In this document: piece by piece, positions 20,637-31,737 of the stretch
Layout of the letters: every line of letters starts with the position of its first letter
Position numbering within the stretch: the stretch's first letter is position 1
Assembly: GCA_965644315.1 (NCBI GenBank)
Contig: CBFFRQ010000054.1
Coordinates: 124,001-188,000, forward strand
Direction of reading: 5' to 3'
DNA: 64,000 nucleotides
DNA from: Caecitellus pseudoparvulus
Lineage: Eukaryota; Bigyra: Bicosoecida
Position numbers and translations under genes: made by a program
The notes under the pieces: generated by a model
Database searches by the model: none
Told to the model about the DNA's origin: nothing
Seen by the model: only the letters and a program-made list of their open reading frames with translations

Positions 20637-20836
20637 AGCCTGCGCCGTACTTCCCAAACTCCAACCAGCAAATAATCGTGATTCTGACAGATAAGCGGGG
20701 AAGCACGCCGCTTTTGTTGCCAACTTGTCCAGGCGGGCGCTCTGCGCCAGACACAAGCTGTCCGGTTTTTGAGGCGGAAGTAGTAGCTTTGGCTTCACTC
20801 TCAGGCCTCAGATTTCCTGCGCGCGGATCAGTCCAA

Positions 20837-21916
20837 ATGAAATTCGTGGCTTTACTTGTTCTCAGCACAATCTTTAAGCGCTCCTTTGGTGCAGTGTTCG
20901 CTCAGCGACTCCTGGGGCAGGAGCGTTGGATTCCGCCTGGTTCAGTGTCTGCGCAAGCGCTCGCAACGCAACGCCAATGGTTCAGGCCCGTGCCCCACCT
21001 GGACGATAAAGAGCCGCTGAGTATCGACCCCATTGCTCATATATCAATATCCAGTGCAGTCAAGCCGTTCATTTCCCATGGCATGCCAGGCCGTGTTCGA
21101 GAGCCGAGCGTCTCGGCGGAGGCTGGCGGCCTCGCAGCTCTGCCCGGCACAGGGGCTGTGAGCTTGGACAGCGTGGCACAGCAGCTGTGCCCAGTGGGGA
21201 TCCAGATGGATGCCAACGAAGTTGAGCAGATGGAAGTGTGGATGGCTGAGGGCGCCGCTGCCCACAATCGCACGAAGTTCACATCTCTACACCTGGAGTG
21301 GGGGACGGGCGGGTCAACCATCCACTCTGCGCACCGAGCAGGGCACGTGGCAGGCATCGAGCACCACCCTGAATGGTGCGCCATGGTCACTCGCTGCTTG
21401 CAGCACATGGCGTGGGAGCACGTCACTTTGGCATGCGCCCCACATGACTCGACCCAGGCTGACTTCAACGTCAACGCTCCCACCTTCCGCCTCAACGAGG
21501 GCAGTTTCCGGGCCTTTGCGAACTACGTCAACACCCCATTTATGCTACCATGGCCTCAAGGTAGCGATTTCACTGCGCTCGACAGCATACTGGTGGACGG
21601 GCGAGCCCGCATCGCATGTGCCCTGCGAGCATATGCCTTCATGGACATGGGTACAGTGCTCATGCTCCACGACTCCAACCGCGAGTACTACACAACACGC
21701 CTGGCACCGTACTTTGACTTCGTCAAGGAGAGGGACTGCACCTTGCCGGCCCGGGGCATTTGCAGACTGCGCCCCTTGCCCCACCTCGTCGGGAGAGTGC
21801 TGCCTGAGTCATTCATCGCAGCCGTCGCTGACTTGCGCCAGTTCTCAGTTGGAGAGCCTCCGCTGCCGCTACCACCCCCCCAAGAGATGCCCTTTTTGGT
21901 GGATATTATTGGATAG
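20837..21916 (+). CDS. Secreted or Golgi-luminal methyltransferase-like protein
   Basis: The chosen ATG gives 359 aa with a short hydrophobic N-terminus (MKFVALLVLSTIF) that looks like a signal peptide or short anchor; the open frame extends upstream but without known features. The middle and C-terminal parts show a Rossmann methyltransferase pattern: LEWGTGGSTIHSA near residue 153 (motif I), GIEHHPEWCAMV (acidic ribose-binding strand), LDSILVDGRARIACALRAY near residue 250, and MDMGTVLMLHDSNREYY. This arrangement is found in uncharacterised SAM-dependent enzymes and in glycan-modifying methyltransferases of algae and bacteria. Substrate unknown. It starts 200 bp after the transposon and is in tandem with PIG-Q. 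Methyltransferase activity is inference. Confidence 0.6.
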   Translation: MKFVALLVLSTIFKRSFGAVFAQRLLGQERWIPPGSVSAQALATQRQWFRPVPHLDDKEPLSIDPIAHISISSAVKPFISHGMPGRVREPSVSAEAGGLAALPGTGAVSLDSVAQQLCPVGIQMDANEVEQMEVWMAEGAAAHNRTKFTSLHLEWGTGGSTIHSAHRAGHVAGIEHHPEWCAMVTRCLQHMAWEHVTLACAPHDSTQADFNVNAPTFRLNEGSFRAFANYVNTPFMLPWPQGSDFTALDSILVDGRARIACALRAYAFMDMGTVLMLHDSNREYYTTRLAPYFDFVKERDCTLPARGICRLRPLPHLVGRVLPESFIAAVADLRQFSVGEPPLPLPPPQEMPFLVDIIG

Positions 21917-22188
21917 TGCTAATACTTTGCCCCATTCACGCAATGCAGAGGTGAATGCGCCGTAGTCGAGGGCAATCCACCAAGAAGGCGCCGCTTTGCC
22001 GTGCCTGCGCGCGCCACTTTGCCATGCCAGCCAAAATAGGACACGTACCGCGAAGAATACTTTCGTAATCATCAAGTTGAATCCTAAACTTTACTAGTGG
22101 GGGGTCTCAGGCTCTCGGGGCTTGTACATGGCCGTGGCCTGTGCACGAGTTTCGCGTGAAACGCTGGGCTCCACTTCTCTTGCTCCTA

Positions 22189-24742
22189 ATGGAGGCCAAG
22201 CGCACGACATCACGCATTTTCTGGCCAGTGCCCTGTCCAGGATCTGATCAGTCTGGTTTCTTGATCGGATGGAATGTGCAGGGCTTCACAGCGTGTGTCG
22301 CGGGGGTGCTGCCCTTTGAGTTCGCAGAGTTGCCTGCGCTGGATCACGCGATTGGTGAGGAAGGCGCACCGCCTGCCTGAATGCCTCCGCTGAGAGCATG
22401 CCTGTGTTGCGCAACTCACAGCGCACATGAAGACCAACCCTCGCCTCACTGACATGGTCAAGTACTGCGGCTGCAGCCTCGTCGTGCTGGGCGAGTGGCA
22501 AGCCTCGCCTGGCGCAGAGTCCGCCGCTGCCCAACCACCTCCGGGCGTCGCAGCACGAAGGCAAACAGCGAACTTGTGGCTGCGCATGTCGTCAGCTGGT
22601 CCAGGTCGGGCACCACAGCCCACGCTCCGATCCCTGCATTGCTGTGGAAACCCTTTCCAGACTGCCCCTCACGTGGTGTTTTGCGCGCCGCCTGACCCAA
22701 CCCGCATGCAGTACCTCGTGCCGACGCTGAGGAGCGCCACTGGCACAGCACGCCCCGCCTCTCCCGCAAAAGTGCGACCCAAGTCGCCCCCCACGCCGGA
22801 GCAGCACCCTGGCAAGCCTCGGCGTGTGCCTGTCGCATTCGGAGCCAAGAACCGCACTCGTGACGAAGCCAAGCTGCCGCCACCCAGCACCAACGCGCCC
22901 CCCCAGGATGGAGGAGGGGCGTCGGTGCGACCCCTCCCATCAGCTGGGCTTAGTGAGCTGGAGCACTGCCTAAGGCAAGTGAACTCTTCCGCCCACGTTC
23001 TGGTGTACTTGCTCGCAGCCCTGCGGCAGCCGACCAGGCGCCTGCCCGACATGAGTCCGCCAGTGACTGGCTGCCGCAGTACCGACCCGGCAGAAGTCTT
23101 GCAGGAGGTGCAGGGTGTCGGAACGTGGCAGTTTGCTGTCATGGCTGGCGCAGAGTGCGCGGCGGCGGCCGCGGGCGAGGTGGCAACCCACCCGACCCAC
23201 CAACCACGCCACAACTGCTGCTTGCGTGGGGCGGCTGCTGTGGTGTTGGCGTGGTTGTATGTTTTGCGCTTGCTTGTGGGCGGCGTGCTGGCTGTGGTGA
23301 ATGCCCAGGTCCCAACATGGCTCCCCTGCTGTGCGGGGCGGTCTCTGCGCCACGTCAGCGCCACTTCCGCCCAGCTGGACCGCCTCGGCACGCAGCTCCT
23401 GGTGTGGCCCGGCGTCATCCAGGCGTCCCGCACGATGAACAGCCACTGGCGCCTGGCGCGGCATCGTGTGCAGCACCACGTCGCAGCCTGGGGCAGCGTC
23501 AGCTTGACTGTGCTGGATGTGGCCGTGGGCATCATCACGGGGGTCATGCTGTTCACCGCCGTGTCACAGCCGGCGTCTGGACTGCTTGCTACCGTGCACT
23601 ACGTTGGGCGGCTCCTGCACATGGATGTCTTGCGCAGTAACATTCGTTGGCTGTCCCTCGTGCCGGCAGGCTTGAAGCTGAATGCGCCGCTGGCCAGCCA
23701 GCTGTCACACGTTGTGCTGGAGCTGCTGTCAGCGTGGAACAGCATCACAACATTCCTGACGCCCCTTGAGCCCATGATTGCCGTGGTTGTTGCTTGCTCC
23801 GGCATTGGAGGTTGCTCCCTCATGTTGGCCGTGTGCAGTGACGTTCTTGGCATCATCACTCTGCATGTGCGCCTGCTTTACATGGCATTTGCGACGGCAT
23901 GGAACACCCTGCTGCGCATCGCATACTCTCTCTTCTTGCTCTTTCGTGGAAAGAAGTACAACATATTGCGCCTGCGAGTGGACAGCCTGCAGTCCGACAC
24001 GGCACAGCTGCTCATGGGTGTGCTGCTCTTCAGTGTCGTGGCACTGCTGCCCACTCTGGGCGTCTACTACGCCTTTTTCGTCATTGTGTGGGGGCTGGTG
24101 CTGGCACTGCAGGGTTTCTTGTGGTGCGCGATTGCGCTGTTGACACGTTTCCCGCTGTACGGACTCATCGTGCGAGCGCTGGACCCTGGCTGCATCCCCG
24201 GCGGCATTCGCGTGCGCCTGTGCGGACCAGACGGCCAAGACTGCGACCTGTCCAAGCTTGGGGCAGGGTCAGCAGCCACACCAGCAGGCGGGGTACCGTC
24301 TGACTCACCTGCGACACCCCCCAGCAACCCCCACGCAACGTACATTTGGCTGCACTCCCACGGAGCGCCCCCTTCCGTGCTGCTCGCATCGTACACTGAT
24401 ACACTCAGTGCGGTGGTTGGCAAGCATTACGCCCCTGCACGCGTCTTGCGGGGTGCCCTCACAGGCGGCGGCATCCCGCTTGCGCCCCAAGCCACGTTTG
24501 ACCGCCTGCGAGACAGCACCCCTGCCAGCCGCCACCTGAGCATCCCATCCCCGGCTCACTTCATCCGTGCCCTGCAGGAGCTGTTTGAGTTGGTGCGCAG
24601 CGAGGACGATTGTGGCGGTGTTGTGCCGCTGCAGCTTGCAGGGCGGCGACAGGCATCTGGTGCGGACTGCGACACGCCGGACAGCGAGGGTAGCCCTGCG
24701 CCCACCACTAGTGGGCAGGATACCCACGCCAAGGTGGAGTGA
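22189..24742 (+). CDS. PIG-Q/GPI1 subunit of GPI GlcNAc-transferase
   Basis: Two exons, 22189-22354 and 22422-24742, are joined by a 67-nt intron (GTGAGG...TCACAG, phase 1), giving 828 aa. The splice unites the PIG-Q N-terminal block SDQSGFLIGWNVQGF and FEFAEL with YCGCSLVVLGEW. The C-terminal Gpi1 domain starts near residue 465 with LVPAGLKLNAPLASQL and includes LFLLFRGKKYNILRLRVDS (about residue 560) and TAQLLMGVLLFSVVALLPTL, the family hallmark. Several membrane helices are predicted by eye. PIG-Q/Gpi1 stabilises the ER complex that makes GlcNAc-phosphatidylinositol, the first step of GPI anchors. A Pro-rich linker (about residues 110-170) and the C-terminal tail are lineage-specific. Tandem with the CW gene. 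Confidence 0.92.
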
Positions 24743-24970
24743 GTGGGTGTAACATGCAGCTTCGACTTAATGCACTGCTTTATTTGAACGTGGGATTCCG
24801 CCCGTCCTGCCCGGGGCGAAGCAATCAGGTGCTTGGCCCAAACCATCTCACCGCGACGCATGTTGCTGCAGCGCTGCAGGACTCCCCATCCCAGAAGTAT
24901 TGAGACGATCTTCATGCATTGAACTTGTTGATTCTACCCAGCACCAACGCAAAGGCCCGCATCTGAGACG

Positions 24971-26419
24971 ATGTCAGGCAAAGGTGAGGGGTGGCGTTTG
25001 CGGATTTTGAGCCCGTGCACGCAGCAACGTGTGCCGCCCTCCCTTCCAGGTGGAACGAAGCGGCGGCGCAGCAGTGGCGGCACTAGAGGGGATGCAAAGA
25101 AGAAGTCAGAGCCCGCGACAACCACCATGTCTGAAGCTGACCGCCTCAGCATGAACCAGGTTTGGGTGTGCTGTGGCACCTGCTCCAAGTGGTTTTCACT
25201 GCCTGAGCACCTGACGCAGCGCGACATCCCCGAACGCTGGGTGTGCCACATGGCATGGTGGATCACACCAGCCCCCATCTGCTGCAATGGGACGACGGAT
25301 GCAGATGAGGATGAGGAATGCCTTCCCCGCGACCCGAGCAGGCGCCACAGTCGATCTTGGCGGACGAGCATTGCCGGGCACAGCTCTGGCGCCGCCATCA
25401 CCGAGCAGCTGCACAAGCGCTTCCTCCCATCGTCTCAGTTTGTCCCATCTGTCTCTGGCCTGCTGCGCACGGGCTTGCCGTGGGGCTGGTCCCAGCGACT
25501 GGCAGCCTTGCCGCGTCCCCTGCCGGCTCTGCCTGGCCTCAGCTCCGAGCTCAGGTCGCCTGCCAGCCACGCCAGCAGCGGCAGCTCCGAGGCAAGCACA
25601 CACAACAAGGAACCGTTGTCTCTCACGGCTGGTTTGTGTTCGGCGGCGCTGGCGCGGGACGTGCTGCGTTTCGGCTTTCACTGCGTGGGGGACAGCACTT
25701 CGAGTGTGGACGCTGTCGCGTACCCAGACCCGCTCAGCCCCGACCCCACCCCTGCCACTGAGATCTCATTGGCTGGAGATGCGTCTGGTGCGGTTCGGCT
25801 GGTTCTGCGAGCCATGCTGACCCCCCCGGTGCTGCGTGAGCTGGTGCGTTCAGGGGGCGTCACTGCTGCCCTGGCCTTCCGAATCTTGCTGTGCGATGCC
25901 CGGGCAGCCGTGGCCGACGCCGAGAGGACCAGCACAGCACCCCAGGGACTAGTACAGAGCAAGGTTCAGGAGCTCCCGCGTGAAAGCAAGCTTGGCATCC
26001 CAGCTTGCCTCTGCGCAGCGTTGTGTGATCCGGCTCTAGGAGCCGATGGCCTTCCTGACGCCGCAGCTGCAGTTGAGGAGCGGCTGATGGAAGCGGCCGC
26101 AGCAGGCCTCATCTTCAGTCAAGCGTCACGCACAGGGGGTGTCACGTTTTCATGCGCGTCTCGAGCGTACCAACTGCCGCCCTCAAGCACAAGCAGTGTA
26201 GCCTTGCCACCAAAGCTCCGAGGAAAGGGCTCTAGGCGACCAATGACGTGTACACTGTCGCAAGCTCAGGCCCCAGTGTGCGCTGCAGAGGCGCCTTCCA
26301 CTCCTAAGGTCCTGAAGCTGCCGATTGCCGCCGTCACCACGCCAGTCCCGACAGCAACCCCCCCTGGCAGTGAGCAGGGGGCTGACAGCAGCGAGGACGA
26401 GGGAGAAGTGCTCCTTTGA
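24971..26419 (+). CDS. CW-type zinc-finger protein
   Basis: A short exon 24971-24983 probably splices over a 66-nt intron (G|GTGAGG...TTCCAG, 24984-25049) to the main exon, giving MSGKGGTKRRRSSGG. The intron is a multiple of three and has no stop, so the unspliced frame is also open (482 aa unspliced, 460 aa spliced). After a Lys/Arg-rich, probably nuclear-localising start, a CW domain follows: WVCCGTCSKWFSLP, RWVCHMAWW and PICC, with the invariant tryptophans and four cysteines. CW domains read histone H3 Lys4 methylation. The remainder has no recognised domain and ends in an acidic SSEDEGE tail. It lies 140 bp upstream of the SMC gene on the same strand. Confidence 0.8.
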   Translation: MSGKGEGWRLRILSPCTQQRVPPSLPGGTKRRRSSGGTRGDAKKKSEPATTTMSEADRLSMNQVWVCCGTCSKWFSLPEHLTQRDIPERWVCHMAWWITPAPICCNGTTDADEDEECLPRDPSRRHSRSWRTSIAGHSSGAAITEQLHKRFLPSSQFVPSVSGLLRTGLPWGWSQRLAALPRPLPALPGLSSELRSPASHASSGSSEASTHNKEPLSLTAGLCSAALARDVLRFGFHCVGDSTSSVDAVAYPDPLSPDPTPATEISLAGDASGAVRLVLRAMLTPPVLRELVRSGGVTAALAFRILLCDARAAVADAERTSTAPQGLVQSKVQELPRESKLGIPACLCAALCDPALGADGLPDAAAAVEERLMEAAAAGLIFSQASRTGGVTFSCASRAYQLPPSSTSSVALPPKLRGKGSRRPMTCTLSQAQAPVCAAEAPSTPKVLKLPIAAVTTPVPTATPPGSEQGADSSEDEGEVLL

Positions 26420-26559
26420 AGTCAAAAATGCCTCAGCTACAGACCTTCCTGCCTAAATCTTGAATCTTGCTAATGCATGCAAGCGTACCACAGTCAACGC
26501 AGATGTCCAGCGCCTTCGACGTGCACCATCCTGCCGCAACGCAGCAACGCACTTCCATC

Positions 26560-29500
26560 ATGTCCGCACCATCTGGCCTCGTAGCTCTTCATGTGTCTGC
26601 TTTCAAAACCATTTCGGGCGAGTGCGTCCTGTGATCGCTCCCAGTGCCTCGTGGGCGCTGCTCACGCGCGCTGCAGCATCCACGCCGTTCCTGCGTCACA
26701 GACTGCAGCTTCGGTTTCCGCAGCAAGGTGGGGCACCCCAGCTCTGTGCCGTGATCGGCCCCAATGGCATCGGGAAGTCTGTTCTTAGAGAAGCCTTTTC
26801 CTTTGTTCTTGGTGCTCCTGCAGCCTTGCTCCGCTGCAAGTGCTTGTCTGAGCTCAGGAGTCGTGGAAGCGCGGCCAGCGTTCCATGCAGCGTTGCTGCC
26901 ACGTTTCACAGCGCCAAGGGGGGTGAGGTGGTTGCCTGTCGCACAGTGCACGGAAGATCGAGCACGTTTCACCTGGGAGGCTCCCCTGTGAGTAAGTCCT
27001 CGTATCTTTCGTGCCTTGCCGAGCTCGGAGCAGACCTGCGCCAGCACTCCAGGCTCGTGGTGCAACAGCACAAGGTAGCAGAGTTGGCAGGCAGCGCTGA
27101 CTTGCTCCCCATGATCGACAAGAGTATCGGGACGTCGGCTCTCAAGGAAGAGAGGGAGCGTCTGGAGGAGGTGGCGGCGTCTGCTGCGGCTGAGGTCTCG
27201 GACATGGAGCAGGTCCAGCTCCCCAGCGCGGCACGTGCGCTTGAAGCTGCTATCCTTGACCAGCAGCTGAAAGAGGGGTTGGACTCTATCGCTCAGTCGG
27301 CTGCTAAGTGCCGCATACTTCCACCTCACAGTGGGCGCATTGAAGATGTAGAGCTTGCTGCGGTCCAAGCCATTCAAACCCAGCAGGATGCGGTGGCCAA
27401 GGCAGAGGTCGCCGCTGCATCAACCAATCTTGCTTCTAGGACCTCCCGATCCAACAGTGAAGCTGCAGCTGCAAAGTGCAGGCAACTGGAAAGCCTGCTT
27501 GAACAGAGGGCTGTGTCATTGCGAGAAGCCCAAGCGGCAAAGCGTGCAGCAGCTAAGCAACTATCCCAGTCCAAAGCAGCGACCGATGCGGCCCAAGTGC
27601 GACTCCAAGCTGCACAGACGGCGCTGCTGCACTTTTCGGCAGCAAAGGAAGTGCAAGGTGACGCTGAACCTGGGCATCGAAAGTCAGCGGCTGAGTCGTT
27701 GCGAGCAGCGGAGCTTGAGCTGCAGTGTCAGCGACTTCAGGAGCGAGTGGCGCTTTACCGTAAAGAGCTGCACATGGCAGAAAAGCGCCTGGGGATCGAG
27801 TCTGCCAAGGAAAAGGACTGTGAGCGAGAGGTTCGGAAGTCTTCCTACCACGTGGAGAGGCTCCAGTCCAGCTTGCCGAGCGAAGGCCTTTCGCAAGCTC
27901 CATCCGAGCGGCAGGGCGCAGGAACAGCCGCCACTTCTCCACAAAACGATTCCTTCTTCCAGGCGGTGGCGAGATGCAAGGAGGCGCACCCAGGCGAAGT
28001 GCTCGGGACGTTGGCTCAGTGTGGCATCGAGGTCCTTGATGAGCGGTACTCATTGGCGCTCGAAGTTGCACTTGGCCGGCTTCTGCACACATCCGTCGTC
28101 GTCAGCACTCGTGAGGTTGCGATGGAGGCACTGAGCATTTTCGAAGAAGTTCAGTGCGGACCCATCACGTGCATCATTCTCGACGAGCTTCCTTCGGCCC
28201 CTCGCCAAAGGCACGCTACTTTGGCCGCGGGGCGTCTGGTGCCGGCCTCACAGCTCGTGCAGGCAGACACTCAGCCTTTGCGTAACCTTGTTCACAACAT
28301 TCTTGGGCGTTGGGATGTCGCTCAAGATGCAAGTGTCGCGCTCGCGCTTCGAAAAACGGGCCGGCATGTCGTGTGCCTGGATGGGACGGTTGCCAAGGCC
28401 TCGGGCGAGCTTCTTGGAGGTGCAAGGCCGCGCACCGTCAAGCGTAGTCATATGAAGGTGTTCAGTCTGCCCGTTGTCGGGGCTGGCGGGGAGCAGGTGT
28501 GCCGCGCTTCAGCAGCCCAAGAATACTCTGCGGCCCACGAGCCGACAGGTGCGACCGGCGACACACTACAGAGTGCTAAAGCTCGTTTGGAAGCCCACCT
28601 CTCCAACTTGGCACAGGCCAAGCGTGCTGTCCTGGAGGCCAGGCGGCGTACAGCCAGCCAAAGGCGTCGCTTACAAGCAGCTGAACAGCAGAAGCACCTT
28701 GCAGACGAGGAGCTCCGTTCTTTCGAACGCGAGGCATTCAGAGTCAGCACCTCGATCCCGGATCACGCCCGCCAAGAGAAGCTTGCTCGTGATGCTGTGC
28801 TAGGGGCAGAGACTGCGGTGTATGACGCGCGCGCCTCCGCTGAGAAATGCCAGGAGCGTGTGGAGCGGACGCAAGCAGCCGTGGACGTTCGCTCCTCGGA
28901 GCTCGCAAGCGTGAAGTCAGCCATGGCGGACGCCCAGGCAGAGGCTCAAATTTGCGAGGAAGTAGCCGACAAAGCACACGCAGAATGTGAACGGCAGCGG
29001 AAGGTACTGCTGACCTTGCGCAGGGACTTGACCCGAATGGAGCGTCAGCTTGAACGCGTCAAAGCTCTCGTAGAGCAGCTGTCCCGAGCAAAGAGCGTTG
29101 CCCAGAAAGCGTTCACTGCAGCCTGGGAGGGCTGCGGCCACACGCAAGTGCTGGTTAGACAGTTGCTCGACGAGGTCCAAACGCTGGGCTCTCAATGCCC
29201 TAAGTTAGGAGCGCTCGAAGACTTTGCCGCTCACCTTCAGAGCAGTGCATGGCTTTGCAAAGCCCCGCTGCACTGCGCCTACACGCCAGCCTGTCAGGCT
29301 GAAACTGAGGGAGATACAAGACACAGCTCCATCGAGGCGGCCCAGCGCACGCTGGAACGGCAGGTGAAAGTTGTTGAGCGCGCGATATCAGCCGCAAGGG
29401 CGTTGAGACTGCACACGTCAGAGGTGGCTAGCAAAGTCACGAGCCTCCTGAAGAGTGCTGCAGTGGCTTGTCTTTGTGAGAGGGTTCCCAAGTGGCTCTC

Positions 29501-30215
29501 CCTCATGAATGTCCGAAGTGACGCGGAAGCTGAGGCGGCTGCCCTCGCAGACACCCGCTTCGCGAAGCTGCAGGATGCCCTCCACGCACTGCAGGACCAG
29601 TGTCAAGCGATGTTTTCACGGCTGAGTCCAAGAGGCCGATGCTCCCTCCTCTTTGGCCTGACACCTTCGCAGCTGTATGAGAAAGGGGTGACGCTGGAGT
29701 GCGCGCCTTCTGGGCGACAGTGGCGGACACAGGCTGAGCTCTCGGGGGGTCAACGAGCACTCTTGGCGTTGGCACTGTTGCTGGCTTTGCAGTCCCTCGC
29801 CCCGGCGCCCTTCTTTATCCTGGATGAAGTGGATGCTGCATTGGACCCACTCAGAGCAAGGCGGGCTGCAGCCGCGTTGCATGCTCTCGCCCGTGGCCCA
29901 AAGCAGGCGCAAACTTGTGCGCCAACCAAACCCTGGTACATCGTCATTTCTCACCGCTCATCCATGCATTGTGCCGCTCCCTTGTTGTTGGGACTATACC
30001 ATTTGCATGGGAGTGTAGCGGCTACCATGCTGAGCGTTCCAGGTGCAGGTCCCGATGCTGGCGTGGAGGGCAGCCTTGCCACAGATGCGCTGGTACTGCG
30101 GGAGAGCTCCGCAGGAAAGGCAAGCAAGGCAACTCAGCACGCGGTGCCAACCAGGGGCGATAGCAGCGACTCAGACGAAGACGTCGTGTTTCCATGCCGG
30201 GCATCCAGCTGTTGA
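26560..30215 (+). CDS. SMC-family ATPase, divergent subtype
   Basis: Exon 1 (26560-26621) and exon 2 (26702-30215) are joined by an 80-nt intron (GTGCGT...GTCACAG, phase 2) to give 1191 aa. The splice restores the SMC opening LVALHVSAFKTISGE-LQLRF followed by Walker A, CAVIGPNGIGKS (about residue 40; Ile replaces the usual Ser/Cys). Next come the Q-loop VVQQHKVAEL, long coiled coils, a hinge at about residues 440-600 ending VVCLDGTVAKASGELLGG, more coiled coil, the signature AELSGGQRALLALALL (about 1034) and Walker B PFFILDEVDAALD (about 1056). The C-terminus is an acidic Ser/Asp tail. SMC proteins organise chromosomes (cohesin, condensin, SMC5/6). The sequence does not clearly match one subtype; SMC1/SMC2-like features are mixed. 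The stop lies 4 bp from that of the convergent gene. Confidence 0.88.
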
Positions 30216-30219
30216 TGGC

Positions 30220-31737
30220 TCACTCTTTGGCTGCAAGTTTCCTGAAATCTACACTGGCAACAGGCCGCCATTTGCCCTCCGGGTCGCACCAAGCTGGGTC
30301 ATGCACCCTCTCTTCAGTTTGGCCCAGTGTAGCATCTCCATCGTCGTCTAAGTCGTCCAACAAGCCCCCGTCGCCATCAGCACCGGCAGGTGCCGCGCCT
30401 CCGACTTGTGCAGTGCTGCGCAGGCACGGGTTCGACACGCGGCGCACCTGCACAGGCTGGTCCTTGAAGTATCCTGCAGTCACCCAGGCATGCATCTGAG
30501 TGCTTGTGAACGGACCATGGTGCCCGTCTTCACTGCCACCCCCTCCTCCCCACCGGTACAACCACGGGATAGCATCAGCGTCCATGGAAGCCGCTGCAGC
30601 CGAGCCCCCTTCAGTCGCTGAGCTGGCAGCGTACATCTGTGCTGCCTTTTGCAGCTTGCTTTGCAGCTGCTCAGGGGTGTAATTGTAGATGTCTAGCGCG
30701 CCCTCTTTCAGCAGGGAGTCGCAGGCGGTCATGAGAGACTCCAGCGCACTCTTCCACTGGCCCGCTTCGGGGGTGTCCCCTACCGAGGCCAGCTTGCCCA
30801 CCCGCCGCAGCAGCGCCGCGACTGACGCGTCTTCCTCTGTCATGAAACGACCGAGCCAGGCGAGGGCCGTGTACGGATGCATGCTCTCTGCCACCTCGCC
30901 GCCCATAGCGGCCTCGGCACGTGCCGCGGCAGCTTTGGCCGCAGAGGCGTGCTGACTGGCGAGCTCATCCTCGTCGGCTGTGGCTGCCTGCTGGTCCACG
31001 CTGGACAACCACTCATCCTCTTCCTTGGTCACCCGCCACTTGAAGTCGCCAGCTGCGTCGAAGTATCCCTCCTCCCGGTCCGCTTTCAGGTTGAACGGGA
31101 CGATGGGGACGGCTTTGGCAGCTGGCTTGCGCTCCGCGGCGGAGGGGCGGGGCTGTGCTTGTGCGTATTTGGAGGACAGGGACTGCCCTTCCGACACCGG
31201 CAGGGCAGCATCCTGAGTGCCGACGGCGCTGTGGTCGTACCCCCCCGCCTCCTCGCCCTCGGCTTGCACGGTGGCGCCTGCTGCCGCTTCCTCCTCGTCG
31301 CTCTCACCTCCCAAAGCGCCCACTCCACCATCCTCAGAGTCGGAATCGAAGGCACCACCGTGGCCATGTGCTTGTCCATCGCTCACGGCTGAGTCTGAGT
31401 CGTCGTCCGCGTCGCCTGCTTGGGCGGCTCTCGCAGCGTCGCCCGTGAGCACCACTGCCGCAGACCTGGGCCCGTCAATGGCTGCGGCAGTGTCTTGGAA
31501 CTTATGCACAGCTGCCTCGCCATCAGACCCCCCCACTGTATCATGCAAGGACCGCATTGCGCTCCGCTCTGCCTTCATCCTCTTGATGTCCGCAGCAGAG
31601 AGCTGTGAGGCGTGGGCCGCGGAAAGAGCTCCAACTTCCGCAACGGCAGTGCGCTTGGCACTGGGTTCCCGCTTCCCGTCTGGCTCTGCAAATGAGACTC
31701 GACCCCTCTTACGACCCCCAATGCTTGAAGACTCCAT
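30220..31737 (-). CDS. Lin1/CD2BP2-like GYF-domain protein (U5 snRNP)
   Basis: A single-exon 505-aa protein. The N-terminal half is acidic and Ser/Ala-rich. The motif VPFNLKADREEGYFDAAGDF with KWRVTKEEDEWL near residue 212 is the conserved Lin1/CD2BP2 block. The C-terminus holds a GYF domain: IPWLYRWGG (about 387), then GPFTSTQMHAWVTAGYF, the proline-rich-ligand-binding signature. CD2BP2/Lin1/Snu40 binds PRPF6/PRP8 and takes part in U5 snRNP assembly before splicing. The start is the ATG giving MESSSIGGRKRGRVSF, a basic nuclear-type N-terminus; an earlier in-frame Met would add 31 aa without conserved character. Divergent from the beta-helix gene. Confidence 0.9.
   Translation of the reverse strand: MESSSIGGRKRGRVSFAEPDGKREPSAKRTAVAEVGALSAAHASQLSAADIKRMKAERSAMRSLHDTVGGSDGEAAVHKFQDTAAAIDGPRSAAVVLTGDAARAAQAGDADDDSDSAVSDGQAHGHGGAFDSDSEDGGVGALGGESDEEEAAAGATVQAEGEEAGGYDHSAVGTQDAALPVSEGQSLSSKYAQAQPRPSAAERKPAAKAVPIVPFNLKADREEGYFDAAGDFKWRVTKEEDEWLSSVDQQAATADEDELASQHASAAKAAAARAEAAMGGEVAESMHPYTALAWLGRFMTEEDASVAALLRRVGKLASVGDTPEAGQWKSALESLMTACDSLLKEGALDIYNYTPEQLQSKLQKAAQMYAASSATEGGSAAAASMDADAIPWLYRWGGGGGSEDGHHGPFTSTQMHAWVTAGYFKDQPVQVRRVSNPCLRSTAQVGGAAPAGADGDGGLLDDLDDDGDATLGQTEERVHDPAWCDPEGKWRPVASVDFRKLAAKE

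Noticed and set aside
20837-30215. Bacterial operon or contamination (four genes in tandem)
   Set aside because: Three of the four (PIG-Q, CW and SMC) have spliceosomal introns or eukaryote-only domains, and gaps between genes are 140 bp or more.
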